Below are positions 1 to 7,267 of a stretch of 64,000 nucleotides of DNA, in pieces. The stretch is taken from contig OZ024825.1 of NCBI GenBank assembly GCA_964016985.1, positions 34,564,057 to 34,628,056 on the forward strand, read 5' to 3'. Within the stretch, counting starts at the first letter, position 1, and each line of letters starts with the position of its first letter. This DNA comes from Anodontia alba (taxonomy: Eukaryota > Mollusca > Bivalvia > Lucinida > Lucinidae). The translations under genes and the position numbers were made by a program. The notes under the pieces are model-generated. The model searched no databases. It saw only the letters and a list, made by a program, of their open reading frames with translations, and was not told the origin of the DNA.

Positions 1-104
1 TTATATATCCACAGACTTCAGTCTGATCTCGATCATTTCTCAACTTAAGTATGCCCTTGGTTAGGCATTGATTGTATAGGCGTTTCATGCAAATCCAATG
101 AAAA
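1..104. other. unassigned lead-in sequence
   Basis: No gene, repeat copy or RNA signature is recognised here. It precedes the first recognisable copy of the ~160-bp tandem repeat. It could be a more decayed copy, but I cannot align it by eye. Confidence 0.4.
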
Positions 105-1770
105 CCTTGATTGCTATGGCAACCATAATGTCCCATAGACTTACAATGGGAAAATGTTTGTCATCACTATAACTCCTTCAGGTTTGATCAGACGTTCCTG
201 AAACTTGCAGATAATGTAAAAACTGGCGATATCGAATCATAAATCTTAGAGTTGATTGCTGAAAAAGCCTTTGTTTGACGTTGTCATCAGCGTAACTTGT
301 TCAGTTTTAATAGGCTCTGCCTGACACTTGCAGATAAGGTGGACATGGATGAAATCTCGGATAAGTTAAAAAAACTGGCCAGATCTGATCGTTAATCTTA
401 GACTTACGTCCCCTTGATTGCTGAAAAAGCCTTTGATTTTTGTCATCACTATATCCTTCAGTTTTAATCAGATTTTCTTGAAACTTGAAGATAATGTGGA
501 CATGGACAAATTCTTGTACAAGTTCGGAAACTGGCCAGATCGGATTATTAATCTTAGAGCTGATTGCTGAAAAAGCGGAAAAGCCTCTGTCTGACTTTGT
601 TATCAGCTTAATTCATTTAATTTTGATCAGAACTGAAACTCGCTCATAAGGTGGACATGGATGAAATCACGGATAAATTCAAAAACTGGCCAGATCGAAT
701 CATTAATCTTAGTTACTTCCAACTGATTGCTGAAAAAGCCTCTGTTTGACTTTATCATTAGCATAACTTGTTCAGTTTTGATAGGAGCTTCCTGAAACTC
801 GTAGCTAAGGGGGGAGACATGGATGTAATCTGAGACAAGTTTAAAAACAAACTGTCCAGATCGGATCGTTAATCTTAGAGTTACGTCCCCTTGATTGCTG
901 AAAAAGCCTCTGTTTGACGTTGTTATCACTATAACTCCTTCAGTTTTGACAGGATATTCCTGAAATTTGGTGATAATGTGGATATGGATAAAATCTTGTA
1001 CAAGTTCAAACAGTTGCCAGATCCGATCGTTAATCTTAAAGTTACGTCCGTTTGATTGCTGAAAAAAGCTTCTGTTTGTCTTTTTCATTAGTATAACTCA
1101 TTCAGTTTTGATCAGATCTTCCTGAAACTCTTTCATAAGGTGGACATGAATAAAAGTTCGAACAAGTTCAAAAACTGGCCAGATCGAATCATAGTTACTT
1201 CCTCTTGACTGCTGAAAAAGTCTCTATTTAACTTTGTCATCAGCATAACTTGTTCAGTTTTCTGAACTTCCTGAAGCTTGCAGATAAGGGGGGCATGGAT
1301 AAAATCTCGATCAAGTTCGAAAACTGTCTCGATCGGATCACAAATCTTAGTTACATCCCCTTGATTGCTGAAAAAGTCTCTGTATAGCTTTGTCATCAGC
1401 ATAATACATTCAGTTTTGATCAGATCTTCCCGAAACTTGCAGATAAGGTGGACATGGGTGGAATCTCGGACAAGTTCGAAACATGGCCAGATCACATCAT
1501 TTTTCAAAAAGTCATGTCCCCTTGATTGTTGTAAAGTTTATATCTGACATTATCATCAGCATAACTTGTTCAGTTTTAATTAGATGATCCTGGAACTTGC
1601 AGATAAGATAGACATGGACGAAGTCTTGGACGAATTCGAAAGCTGTCCAGATCAGATTATTTATTTTAGAGTTACGATCCCTTGATTCCTGAAAATGCCT
1701 ATTTCGACCTTATTATTAAGATAACCATCAGTTTTTATCAGCTCTTCCTAAATCTTACATATAAGGTCGG
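105..1770. repeat. ~160-bp diverged tandem repeat (satellite), about ten copies
   Basis: The marker 'gattgctgaaaaag' or a close variant recurs near 251, 415, 563, 724, 893, 1052, 1206, 1361, 1522 and 1682, at spacings of 148-169 bp. A partial first copy lies near 105 ('ccttgattgctatgg'). Each copy then runs through 'cagttttgatcagatcttcc', 'ctgaaacttgcagataaggt', 'ggacatgga' and 'aactggccagatcgg', ending in 'ttaatcttagagttac'. Copies differ by many substitutions and small indels, so the array is old. Because the period is close to 53 codons, the minus strand stays open across two or three copies (627-1088 and 1133-1507) and shows a recurring peptide with KTEQVMLM and NRGFFSNQ. I regard these frames as by-products of the repeat, since indels and stops interrupt them and no domain is recognised. 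Confidence 0.85.
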
Positions 1771-2437
1771 TTTAAAACTTTGGAGAACAGAGGTGATACA
1801 GTACATATTGTTTAGAGGTCAAAGTACACCAAAGATAGAGCTATCACTATTTATGCATGAATTTTCAGACATGACTTCGTTTCCAGATAATTCCTCTTAC
1901 AGTTTTCATCGAACTTGGTGGACAGTTAGACTATGAGGTGGTACAGCGCGTATTGTTTCGCGGTTACAGGGTTACAGTACATCAAAGTTTGATAGTCATT
2001 ACGCTTTAAAGATTGTTCAATTATGACTTATTTCCGTCAAACTCCTCCCACAGTTTTCATCGGATTTGGTTGAAACTTGGTGTACAGTTAGACCATGAGA
2101 TGGTACACGGTTTATTGTTTCGAGGTTACGGTAGACCAAGTTTTGATAGAGTTACCAATTTTTTTAAAGATTTATTCAGACATGACTAAAATTCCTACAT
2201 TTTTCATTTTAGTGGACAGTAAGACTTAGAAGTGGTGCAGCGCATATTGTTTTGAGGTTACAGTACATCAAATTTTGGCAGTCATTTATACTCTTTTAAG
2301 ATTGTTTAGATCTGACTTGATTTCCAGCTAATCACTCCTACAGTTTATATCAGACTATTTCGAGGTTACAGTACACCAAATTTTGATAGAGTTATTATTC
2401 TTTAGATACATTTTACATAAGACCTCGTTTTCAGCCA
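1771..2437. repeat. ~110-155-bp diverged tandem repeat, about five copies
   Basis: The marker 'gaggttacagtacatcaa' and variants recurs near 1815, 1969, 2122, 2254 and 2362, at spacings of about 154, 153, 132 and 108 bp. Each is preceded by 'cagttttcatcgg...ttgg' and 'gacagttagac' segments. The 'cagtttt.atc.g' and 'gaaactt' phrases occur in the same order in the neighbouring ~160-bp family, so the two may be diverged branches of one repeat; this is inference. The last copy is interrupted at 2437 by the start of the 4-kb array. No gene is seen. Confidence 0.75.
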
Positions 2438-2682
2438 ACACAAAGTTCGGTAATAAACTGTTGCATTGAGTAGAGCACGAGAATAACTGACTTATGGGTA
2501 TTTCAGAACATTGTGAGCTGTGCATGCTTTATATAAATATGATGACAAACACTTGAATTGGTTTCTAGATTAGAATTGTAGCTTTCTTGACTGCATCATG
2601 ATTTGCTCTAATGAAAGAAATGCTACTACTGCATTTCTTCTAACCTCCACCAAGACACCCCTTTTACATACGAAAAAAAAAA

Positions 2683-2763
2683 GATGCAATAAAGACGAAA
2701 AACCCCCAACCCGGCCATAATAGAATAAAAATAAAAATAAAAAAAAAGAAAGGGGAGAGAGAG
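2683..2763. repeat. A-rich / purine-rich low-complexity tract of the unit
   Basis: A ten-A run, then 'ccccaacccggcc', then an AAAAT-type run ('aataaaaataaaaataaa') passing into 'gaaaggggagagagagg'. Homopolymer length varies between units (units 3 and 8 have one extra A in the first run), which moves a minus-strand open frame between 89, 101 and 120 codons. Confidence 0.85.
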
Positions 2764-2774
2764 GAACTAATTTA

Positions 2775-2853
2775 GCGAATTCTCCCTCGGAGAAATTCGC
2801 TTGATGAACGAGAGTTAAGATCCTGTTCACTGACCGTCCAGACATCTCTGGAC
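2775..2853. repeat. two adjacent short hairpins
   Basis: Hairpin 1: 'gcgaattctcc' (2775-2785) pairs with 'ggagaaattcgc' (2789-2800) around a 3-nt loop, with one bulged A. Hairpin 2: 'gtccaga' (2836-2842) pairs perfectly with 'tctggac' (2847-2853) around a 4-nt loop. Both look intact in every unit. They could be the tips of a folded RNA or relics of small inverted-repeat elements; nothing decides. Confidence 0.6.
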
Positions 2854-3174
2854 ATAGCCTATAGAAATGACACGTAGTTAGTACAATGATCAAGTCTGAA
2901 CACGATAAATATACATAAAATATTAAATTCAAATAGTGCCTCTGAAGCTCTGTGAGAGGATATCAACGCCCAATCATTAATGGCTTTGTTTCGCATAAAA
3001 AGAATTTTCCTAACGAAAAAAAAAACAATTCATAAAATAATAAATGACATTCAGCTACAGCGTTAGAATAGAGCTCATTATTGTGTCTGATGGTCTCATT
3101 TCATTATAAACCAGCGGATTAGCTCCCTTTAGAAAACAGATATTTAAACAAATAATACTCCCAACGATTAGTGG

Positions 3175-3278
3175 GCGAAAATAGCCGAGAGGTTATGGAT
3201 GTCCACTTAATAAAACAGTTGATCAAACTGGACGCAGTGGTCAGACCCTTTCGGTGTGAGTTCGAATCGTGGTCATGG
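3175..3278 (+). pseudogene. tRNA-like Pol III A-box/B-box element (possible tRNA-derived SINE head), unit 1
   Basis: 'tagccgagagg' at 3182-3192 fits the eukaryotic tRNA A-box. 'gagttcgaatc' at 3258-3268 fits the B-box, about 76 bp downstream, a type II (Leu/Ser-like) spacing. 'gtcca' and 'tggac' could form an anticodon stem around a long loop containing 'cttaata', and 'ggtcagacc' could be a variable-arm hairpin. However, the acceptor strand 'gcgaaaa' has no partner downstream and the T-stem does not pair. It is therefore not a functional tRNA; a tRNA-derived SINE relic or decayed tRNA gene is more likely. Unit 1 alone has 'gcgaaaa' and 'ggtgtgag'. Confidence 0.5.
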
Positions 3279-3324
3279 AAAATTTATATAAGTATAGTCA
3301 TGTTGTTTATTTTTTGACATTCCT

Positions 3325-3340
3325 TTATTATTATTATTAC
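3325..3340. repeat. TTA microsatellite
   Basis: 'ttattattattatta' followed by AT-rich sequence, about 50 bp after the tRNA-like element. It is present in all units. In unit 9 the bases just before it are duplicated (see unit 9). Confidence 0.8.
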
Positions 3341-3495
3341 TAATAGTATTATTTAATATTCATATTTTTGTTCTATCTGTCTACTATGTCATTTCTCTAG
3401 TATGGTATTTTTTTGGTGGTTAAACTTCGCTATATACGTATAGATGCAGAAGAAAACATGAACAGCCTGATAAGACCGCGTTGATGTGATGCAGG

Positions 3496-3565
3496 GATGT
3501 GCAGGCTGATCTGGACCTTCGTTGTCCGCACATGCGAAAAGCACCATTTTCTCGCGACATGGCTC
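3496..3565 (+). repeat. short dispersed core element, copy 1 of 5 in the unit
   Basis: Core 'ctgatctggaccttcg' followed by 'tgtccgcacatgcgaaaagc' and 'ctcgcgacatggctc'. It aligns with the elements at 3810, 4512, 5382 and 5607 in the same orientation. On the minus strand it reads ADNEGPDQPAHP, matching peptides from two other copies, which explains the similar short open frames. It looks like a dispersed mobile-element core; the family is not identified. Confidence 0.6.
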
Positions 3566-3809
3566 TAAGTTAGTCATTAAAATAGAAGGCGTTCATTCTA
3601 CTGAGGTCATGTGCCCGACAAACACCTGAACATGACATTGTGTTTCATGCCAACTGTGCATACGCTTTCAAATAATATAGAAGTAAAATTATTTAGTGCA
3701 TATTTATAATAGTTAGATATATCTTATGGCACTATGTCTGCTGCAGTTTTGAATGGCATTTTTAGGATCAGATTCTGATAAAATGTGATGGTCCTGATTT
3801 GTTTGTGTC

Positions 3810-3873
3810 GATGCACGCACTGATCTGGATATTCGCTGTTCGCAACAGGCATCTTTATCGCACGATGTGTCTC
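3810..3873 (+). repeat. short dispersed core element, copy 2 of 5
   Basis: Contains 'ctgatctggatattcg', 'ctgttcgcaacaggc' and a terminal 'cgatgtgtctc'. The minus strand reads ANSEYPDQCVHR. It aligns with copy 1 over its whole length with small gaps. Confidence 0.55.
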
Positions 3874-3990
3874 AAATAACGGAGTTAAAGGGAATAGATA
3901 CATTGAGTAGATTTTCCGCCATGTTGGACAAACGAGATAATTTTTGTGTCTTCCTGTTTGCTTTCCAATACACCAAACTATCTGAAAAAG

Positions 3991-4055
3991 GGACAACTCT
4001 AAAAGGAAAATATTTGCTTCCTAGGGGAGCACATTATTCCTTTAAGAGTTGCTCC
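3991..4055. repeat. imperfect palindrome with ~30-bp arms
   Basis: The left arm at 3991-4021 ('ggacaactctaaaagg...gcttcc') is an imperfect inverted copy of the right arm at 4026-4055 ('ggagcacatt...gagttgctcc'), around a 4-nt loop. The similarity may extend outwards to about 3978 and 4070 ('ctgaaaaa' against 'gttttccaaag'). Nearby 'aaagggagagcaa' (4063) and 'gtgtctccctt' (4107) resemble the mollusc-type AGAGTT/CTCCCTT repeat, so this may be a folded MITE relic. Confidence 0.6.
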
Positions 4056-4229
4056 GTTTTCCAAAGGGAGAGCAAACAATTTTAACAGAGTTGCCTACCC
4101 TGGAAGTGTCTCCCTTAAGTATAGATACTTGTAAAAGTTTCTGCGATTGGTTTTGTTAATTATGTCTTATGCCCTATTTTAACCATTAACATGTTGAAAA
4201 TGTAATTGGCAGATGGCGGATGAGTGCTG

Positions 4230-4247
4230 TTTTTTTTATTTTTTTTC
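4230..4247. repeat. T-rich homopolymer tract
   Basis: Two long T runs separated by a single A. Run lengths differ between units, giving several of the 1-2-bp unit-length differences. Confidence 0.8.
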
Positions 4248-4511
4248 CCAGAAAATAAGTCTTGTCATTTCATTGGAAATGTCGTCAAAGGGCATAAATC
4301 AGTTGAAATGCCAAACTTGTTCTCTGAATGAACTGTGGCTTGGCATTGCATTTGAATTGTCGGTAGGAATATTTTAAGCATTCAATAATGTAGCAGACAA
4401 CATTCTAAAATATACTTTTTTTCTGAGAAAATAACGCTCGACATTTTATGTGAATTGTTTGCTAGGCTAAAAATCTTCACCACAGCATTGTAAGGCAAAA
4501 GCATTAACTGC

Positions 4512-4580
4512 GGGCGTGCAGACTGTTCTGAACCTTCGTAGTCCGCATATGCGATGGTAGTGTTGCATACATGACGGAAC
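4512..4580 (+). repeat. short dispersed core element, copy 3 of 5
   Basis: 'ctgttctgaaccttcg' followed by 'tagtccgcatatgcgatgg' and 'catacatgacggaac'. The minus strand reads ADYEGSEQSARP. It is diverged from copy 1 but collinear with it. Confidence 0.55.
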
Positions 4581-4798
4581 ATTTGAGTGTAGTTCCTGCT
4601 GACCTAGTTCAAACCTGCATTCTGTTTCACTCGTAAGAACGTTAAATAAATTAAATGTTCAATTAATGTATGGATGTGGTTCAGTTTTATCTACAACAAT
4701 AATTCAGAGGGGTAATAATGCGTAAACAAACACGCTAGCTCCGCATGGCAGCAGTCAAATACATGTTGTCAAGTTTCTAAAATGCTAATTTTGTACAC

Positions 4799-4921
4799 GT
4801 CTACATGTCTGTCCGTATCGGGTGGAAACAAAGACCATTCACCTTTTCAATGAAGTTAAGCAACGCAAACCCGGTTAGCATCTGGATGGGTGAACGCCTT
4901 ACACTACCGGGTGCTGTAGAC
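4799..4921 (+). pseudogene. 5S rRNA-derived sequence, unit 1
   Basis: A 123-nt stretch collinear with animal 5S rRNA. The termini 'gtctaca' and 'tgtagac' form a perfect 7-bp helix I. The 3' half keeps 'gaagttaagcaacg' (A-box), 'acccggttag', 'tggatgggtgaacgcct' (C-box region) and 'taccgggtgctgtagac'; 'acccggt' and 'accgggt' preserve the helix V pairing. 'TTTT' at 4923-4926 could terminate Pol III. The 5' half is strongly diverged, the C-box end reads 'ttacac' where 5S normally has 'gggaa', and the length is slightly above the usual ~120 nt. A functional ribosomal 5S is therefore unlikely. It is a 5S pseudogene or the head of a 5S-derived SINE. Private base here: 'tagcatctgg'. Confidence 0.75.
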
Positions 4922-5115
4922 ATTTTGTGCATTTGTTTTTATTTTTCTGTGCCTGCTCTGTTGGTTTTTTTCTCAGCAGTTTGTAACTCATAGCAATAAT
5001 TGTGTTTCCATATGTTCAGCAGATGCCTTTTCCTATGACATGACTCGGATATTCCTTTCCTGCACATGGGCAGATAATATAAAACTTTGAAAAAAGTAGT
5101 ACTTAGTCGGGGGAT

Positions 5116-5124
5116 ATGTATAGT
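5116..5124. repeat. left flanking direct repeat (target-site duplication) of the MITE
   Basis: 'atgtatagt' immediately before the MITE left end. The same nine bases occur at 5497-5505. Because the last three overlap the canonical right terminus, the unambiguous duplication is 'tatagt' (5119-5124 and 5500-5505). Confidence 0.65.
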
Positions 5125-5499
5125 CAGGGATGGATTCAGAGGGGGTTCGGGGCTTCAATCGAGCTCCCCGACCCACACCTTTGACTCAAACGTTCATTAT
5201 GTCTGGAAATTTTGGGTAAATTTTGGATACCGATTTTACCCTAAATACTCACACCTCTCCTTTTACTTTTCCCCTTATACTTCTGTTCAAGAAGTCCATT
5301 TTACAACCTACGAGTATGAATGTATGTAAAATTGCTGGATGAGTGGCAAACATTAAAGACCGTGATCCGACGCCTCTTTCTGTGGCATCTGATCCGGGTC
5401 TACGCTGTTTGCTCAGGCCTGTCGTTCCGAATACGTAGGGTAAGTACGGTAATTTGATCAAATCGAACCCCCTCAGAAGTAATTCTGGACCCGCCCATG
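5125..5499. mobile_element. hAT-like MITE (non-autonomous DNA transposon), unit 1
   Basis: The left end 'cagggatggattcag' continues 'agggggttcgg'. The right end 'gaaccccctcag...' finishes 'ctggacccgcccatg'. The complement of the right end begins 'catgggcgggtccag' and contains 'gagggggttcga', so the termini are degenerate inverted repeats of the widespread invertebrate CAGGGGCGGATCCAG type. Flanking direct repeats support insertion by transposition. It has no transposase and is 375 bp long. It contains core-element copy 4 near 5382. Family assignment rests on terminal similarity from general knowledge; hAT duplications are usually 8 bp, while here 6-9 bp can be read. Confidence 0.65.
5382..5428 (+). 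repeat. short dispersed core element, copy 4 of 5 (inside the MITE)
   Basis: 'catctgatccgggtctacg' then 'ctgtttgctcaggcctgtc' matches the core of the element at 3496. It lies inside the MITE, so it either nested there or is part of the MITE family sequence. Confidence 0.45.
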
Positions 5500-5606
5500 T
5501 ATAGTCCAATCAGTTGTTTTGACCTCTTACAGAATCATCGGACACTTTACATAGAATATGTGAAAGGACAGCGAGGGCCATGCTCGAACAAACTGGATTT
5601 GCTTTG

Positions 5607-5669
5607 GGGATGCACAGGGAGATCTGGACTTTCGTTTTTGGAAAAGTCCATTTTGTCACGACAAGGAAC
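5607..5669 (+). repeat. short dispersed core element, copy 5 of 5
   Basis: 'ggatgcacagggagatctgg', 'actttcgttttt' and a terminal 'cacgacaaggaac' align with the copies at 3496 and 4512. It is among the most diverged copies. Confidence 0.5.
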
Positions 5670-6262
5670 AAATGAAGTCGTTGCAATTTAAGGCGCTTAT
5701 ACGTCTTCTGCTTTGGTATTTTCAGGCATGTGTTAGAACTTTTTGAGTCATTTGCATCACATTCACCTCTTGTCTCAAAGGCTGCGAGTACTCCTCTGTT
5801 GGGGTAGAGTAGGTATTATGCTTGGTTCTTGGGAGTCGACAGTCGGTTCACACTTTGCCGCGCCTCTTCTGTACCGTCCGAACGTCTTACACGAACCTTT
5901 TAAATGTCTGAAACATGTTTAATGGAAATCAAAAACTATTGTTATTACACTCTACATTGCATAGCTTATATGTCTATAAACACGGCAACATGTATTTAAC
6001 CTGGGAACAATGATCAGCACGATTTTCTCGTACTGTCTGTTCTAAGATACAGACCCATTATTTTTGATTGAAACATTTTCTTTGAAAAATCCATCGGTCT
6101 GTTCGTCCACATATTTTGAAGCTGCAAAACGTCACTTACACAAATACATACTTTCGGCTAGAAATGTCCATTCCATTCTCTTTGTTGCGTGATTCATTTA
6201 TATGTGTGTTCATTGTGAAACTGTTGACAAATCATGGAGGAAACTCTTGCCAAGGCAAACTG

Positions 6263-6270
6263 TATATAAA
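6263..6270 (+). promoter_or_regulatory. TATA-like motif
   Basis: 'tatataaa' within 'ctgtatataaacgg'. It is conserved in all units, but such motifs are common by chance in AT-rich DNA. No gene follows. Confidence 0.2.
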
Positions 6271-6384
6271 CGGAAGTATCAGCGCCTGCAAGAATAATTT
6301 TTAACAAATGAATGTCTAATTATGTTAGTGTGTGCAGAGTTGCGGGCTTAATTGTTTCTACACTGGTAACACTGCATTGTGCAT

Positions 6385-6400
6385 TATAAAAGTATATAAA
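6385..6400 (+). promoter_or_regulatory. double TATA-like motif near the unit end
   Basis: 'tataaaagtatataaa' lies about 30-45 bp before the unit boundary at 6431. The left edge of the whole array (2438) corresponds to that boundary. This is suggestive only; no transcription start can be seen. Confidence 0.25.
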
Positions 6401-7163
6401 ATCCGGAGATATCATATCGAGAACTTAAGCACACAAAGTGCGGTAATAAACTGTTGCATTGAGTAGAGCACGAGAATAACTGACTTATGGGTATTTCAGA
6501 ACATTGTGAGCTGTGCATGCTTTATATAAATATGATGACAAACACTTGAATTGGTTTCTAGATTAGAATTGTAGCTTTCTTGACTGCATCATGATTTGCT
6601 CTAATGAAAGAAATGCTACTACTGCATTTCTTCTAACCTCCACCAAGACACCCTTTTACATACGAAAAAAAAAAGATGGAATAGTGACAAAAGACCCCCA
6701 ACCCGGCCATAATAGAATAAAAATAAAAATAAAAAAAAAGAAAGGGGAGAGAGAGGAACTAATTTAGCGAATTCTCCCTCGGAGAAATTCGCTTGATGAA
6801 CGAGAGTAAAGATCCCGTTCACTGACCGTCCAGACATCTCTGGACATAGCCTATAGAAATGACACGTAGTTAGTACAATGATCAAGTCTGAACACGATAA
6901 ATATACATAAAATATTAAATTCAAATAGTGCCTCTGAAGCTCTGTGAGAGGATATCAACGCCCAATCATTAATGGCTTTGTTTCGCATAAAAAGAATTTT
7001 CCTAACGAAAAAAAAAAATCATAAAATAATAAATGACATTCAGCTACAGCGTTAGAATAGAGCTTATTATTGTGTCTGATGGTCTCATTTCATTATAAAC
7101 CAGCGGATTAGCTCCCTTTAGAAAACAGATATTTAAACAAATAATACTCCCAACGATTAGTGG

Positions 7164-7267
7164 GCCAAAATAGCCGAGAGGTTATGGATGTCCACTTAAT
7201 AAAACAGTTGATCAAACTGGACGCAGTGGTCAGACCCTTTCGGTATGAGTTCGAATCGTGGTCATGG
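7164..7267 (+). pseudogene. tRNA-like A/B-box element, unit 2
   Basis: A-box at 7171. Has the majority forms 'gccaaaa' and 'ggtatgag', which weaken T-stem pairing no further than in unit 1. Confidence 0.5.

Larger units (their letters stand above)
2438..6430. repeat. 4-kb unit 1 (left-edge copy, most diverged)
   Basis: The reference copy for the landmarks described separately. It carries many private bases, especially in its first 1.2 kb: 'agttcgg' for 'agtgcgg', 'gatgcaataaagac' for 'gatggaatagtgac', 'gagttaagatcctg' for 'gagtaaagatcccg', 'agagctcatt' for 'agagcttatt', and 'gggcgaaaat' for 'gggccaaaat'. It lacks the 10-bp 'acagcaacag' insertion near 3463 and has the 12-bp 'catgactcggat' segment near 5037. 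Between landmarks (2860-3170, 3570-3800, 4080-4500, 4930-5115 and 5670-6260) I see only AT-rich unique sequence without genes. Confidence 0.95.

Noticed and set aside
2570..2932. Minus-strand open frame of 89-120 codons (begins MNLIFYVYLS) repeated in every unit
   Set aside because: Its length changes between units through homopolymer indels, it reads through A-rich low-complexity DNA, and no domain is visible.
3175..3278. Functional tRNA-Leu or intron-containing tRNA
   Set aside because: A-box, B-box and a possible anticodon stem exist, but acceptor and T-stem do not pair, so it cannot fold as a tRNA.
3325..3340. Telomeric or regulatory role for the TTA tract
   Set aside because: A simple short microsatellite, not a telomere motif, with nothing nearby to regulate.
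3389..3577. Minus-strand frame containing ACADNEGPDQPAHP, and similar frames at 3724-3996 and 4382-4582
   Set aside because: The similarity comes from copies of one short dispersed element. The frame changes from 62 to 83 codons with the 10-bp indel. No support as genes.
4799..4921. Functional 5S rDNA cluster
   Set aside because: The 5' half and the end of the C-box are too diverged, and the length is slightly above the usual. A derived or pseudogene copy fits better, though transcription is not excluded.
4805..4993. Plus-strand 62-codon frame over the 5S-like sequence
   Set aside because: It translates the 5S-derived sequence and the T-rich DNA after it; the RNA homology explains the conservation.
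5497..5691. Plus-strand 64-codon frame (MYSPISCFDLL...)
   Set aside because: It starts at the MITE edge and runs through a core element. Units 6, 11 and 13 carry an in-frame stop ('cttatagaatc').
6116..6304. Plus-strand 62-codon frame (MKLQNVTYTN...)
   Set aside because: Disrupted by 'cattgagg' in units 6, 11, 13, 14 and 15, and no known domain.
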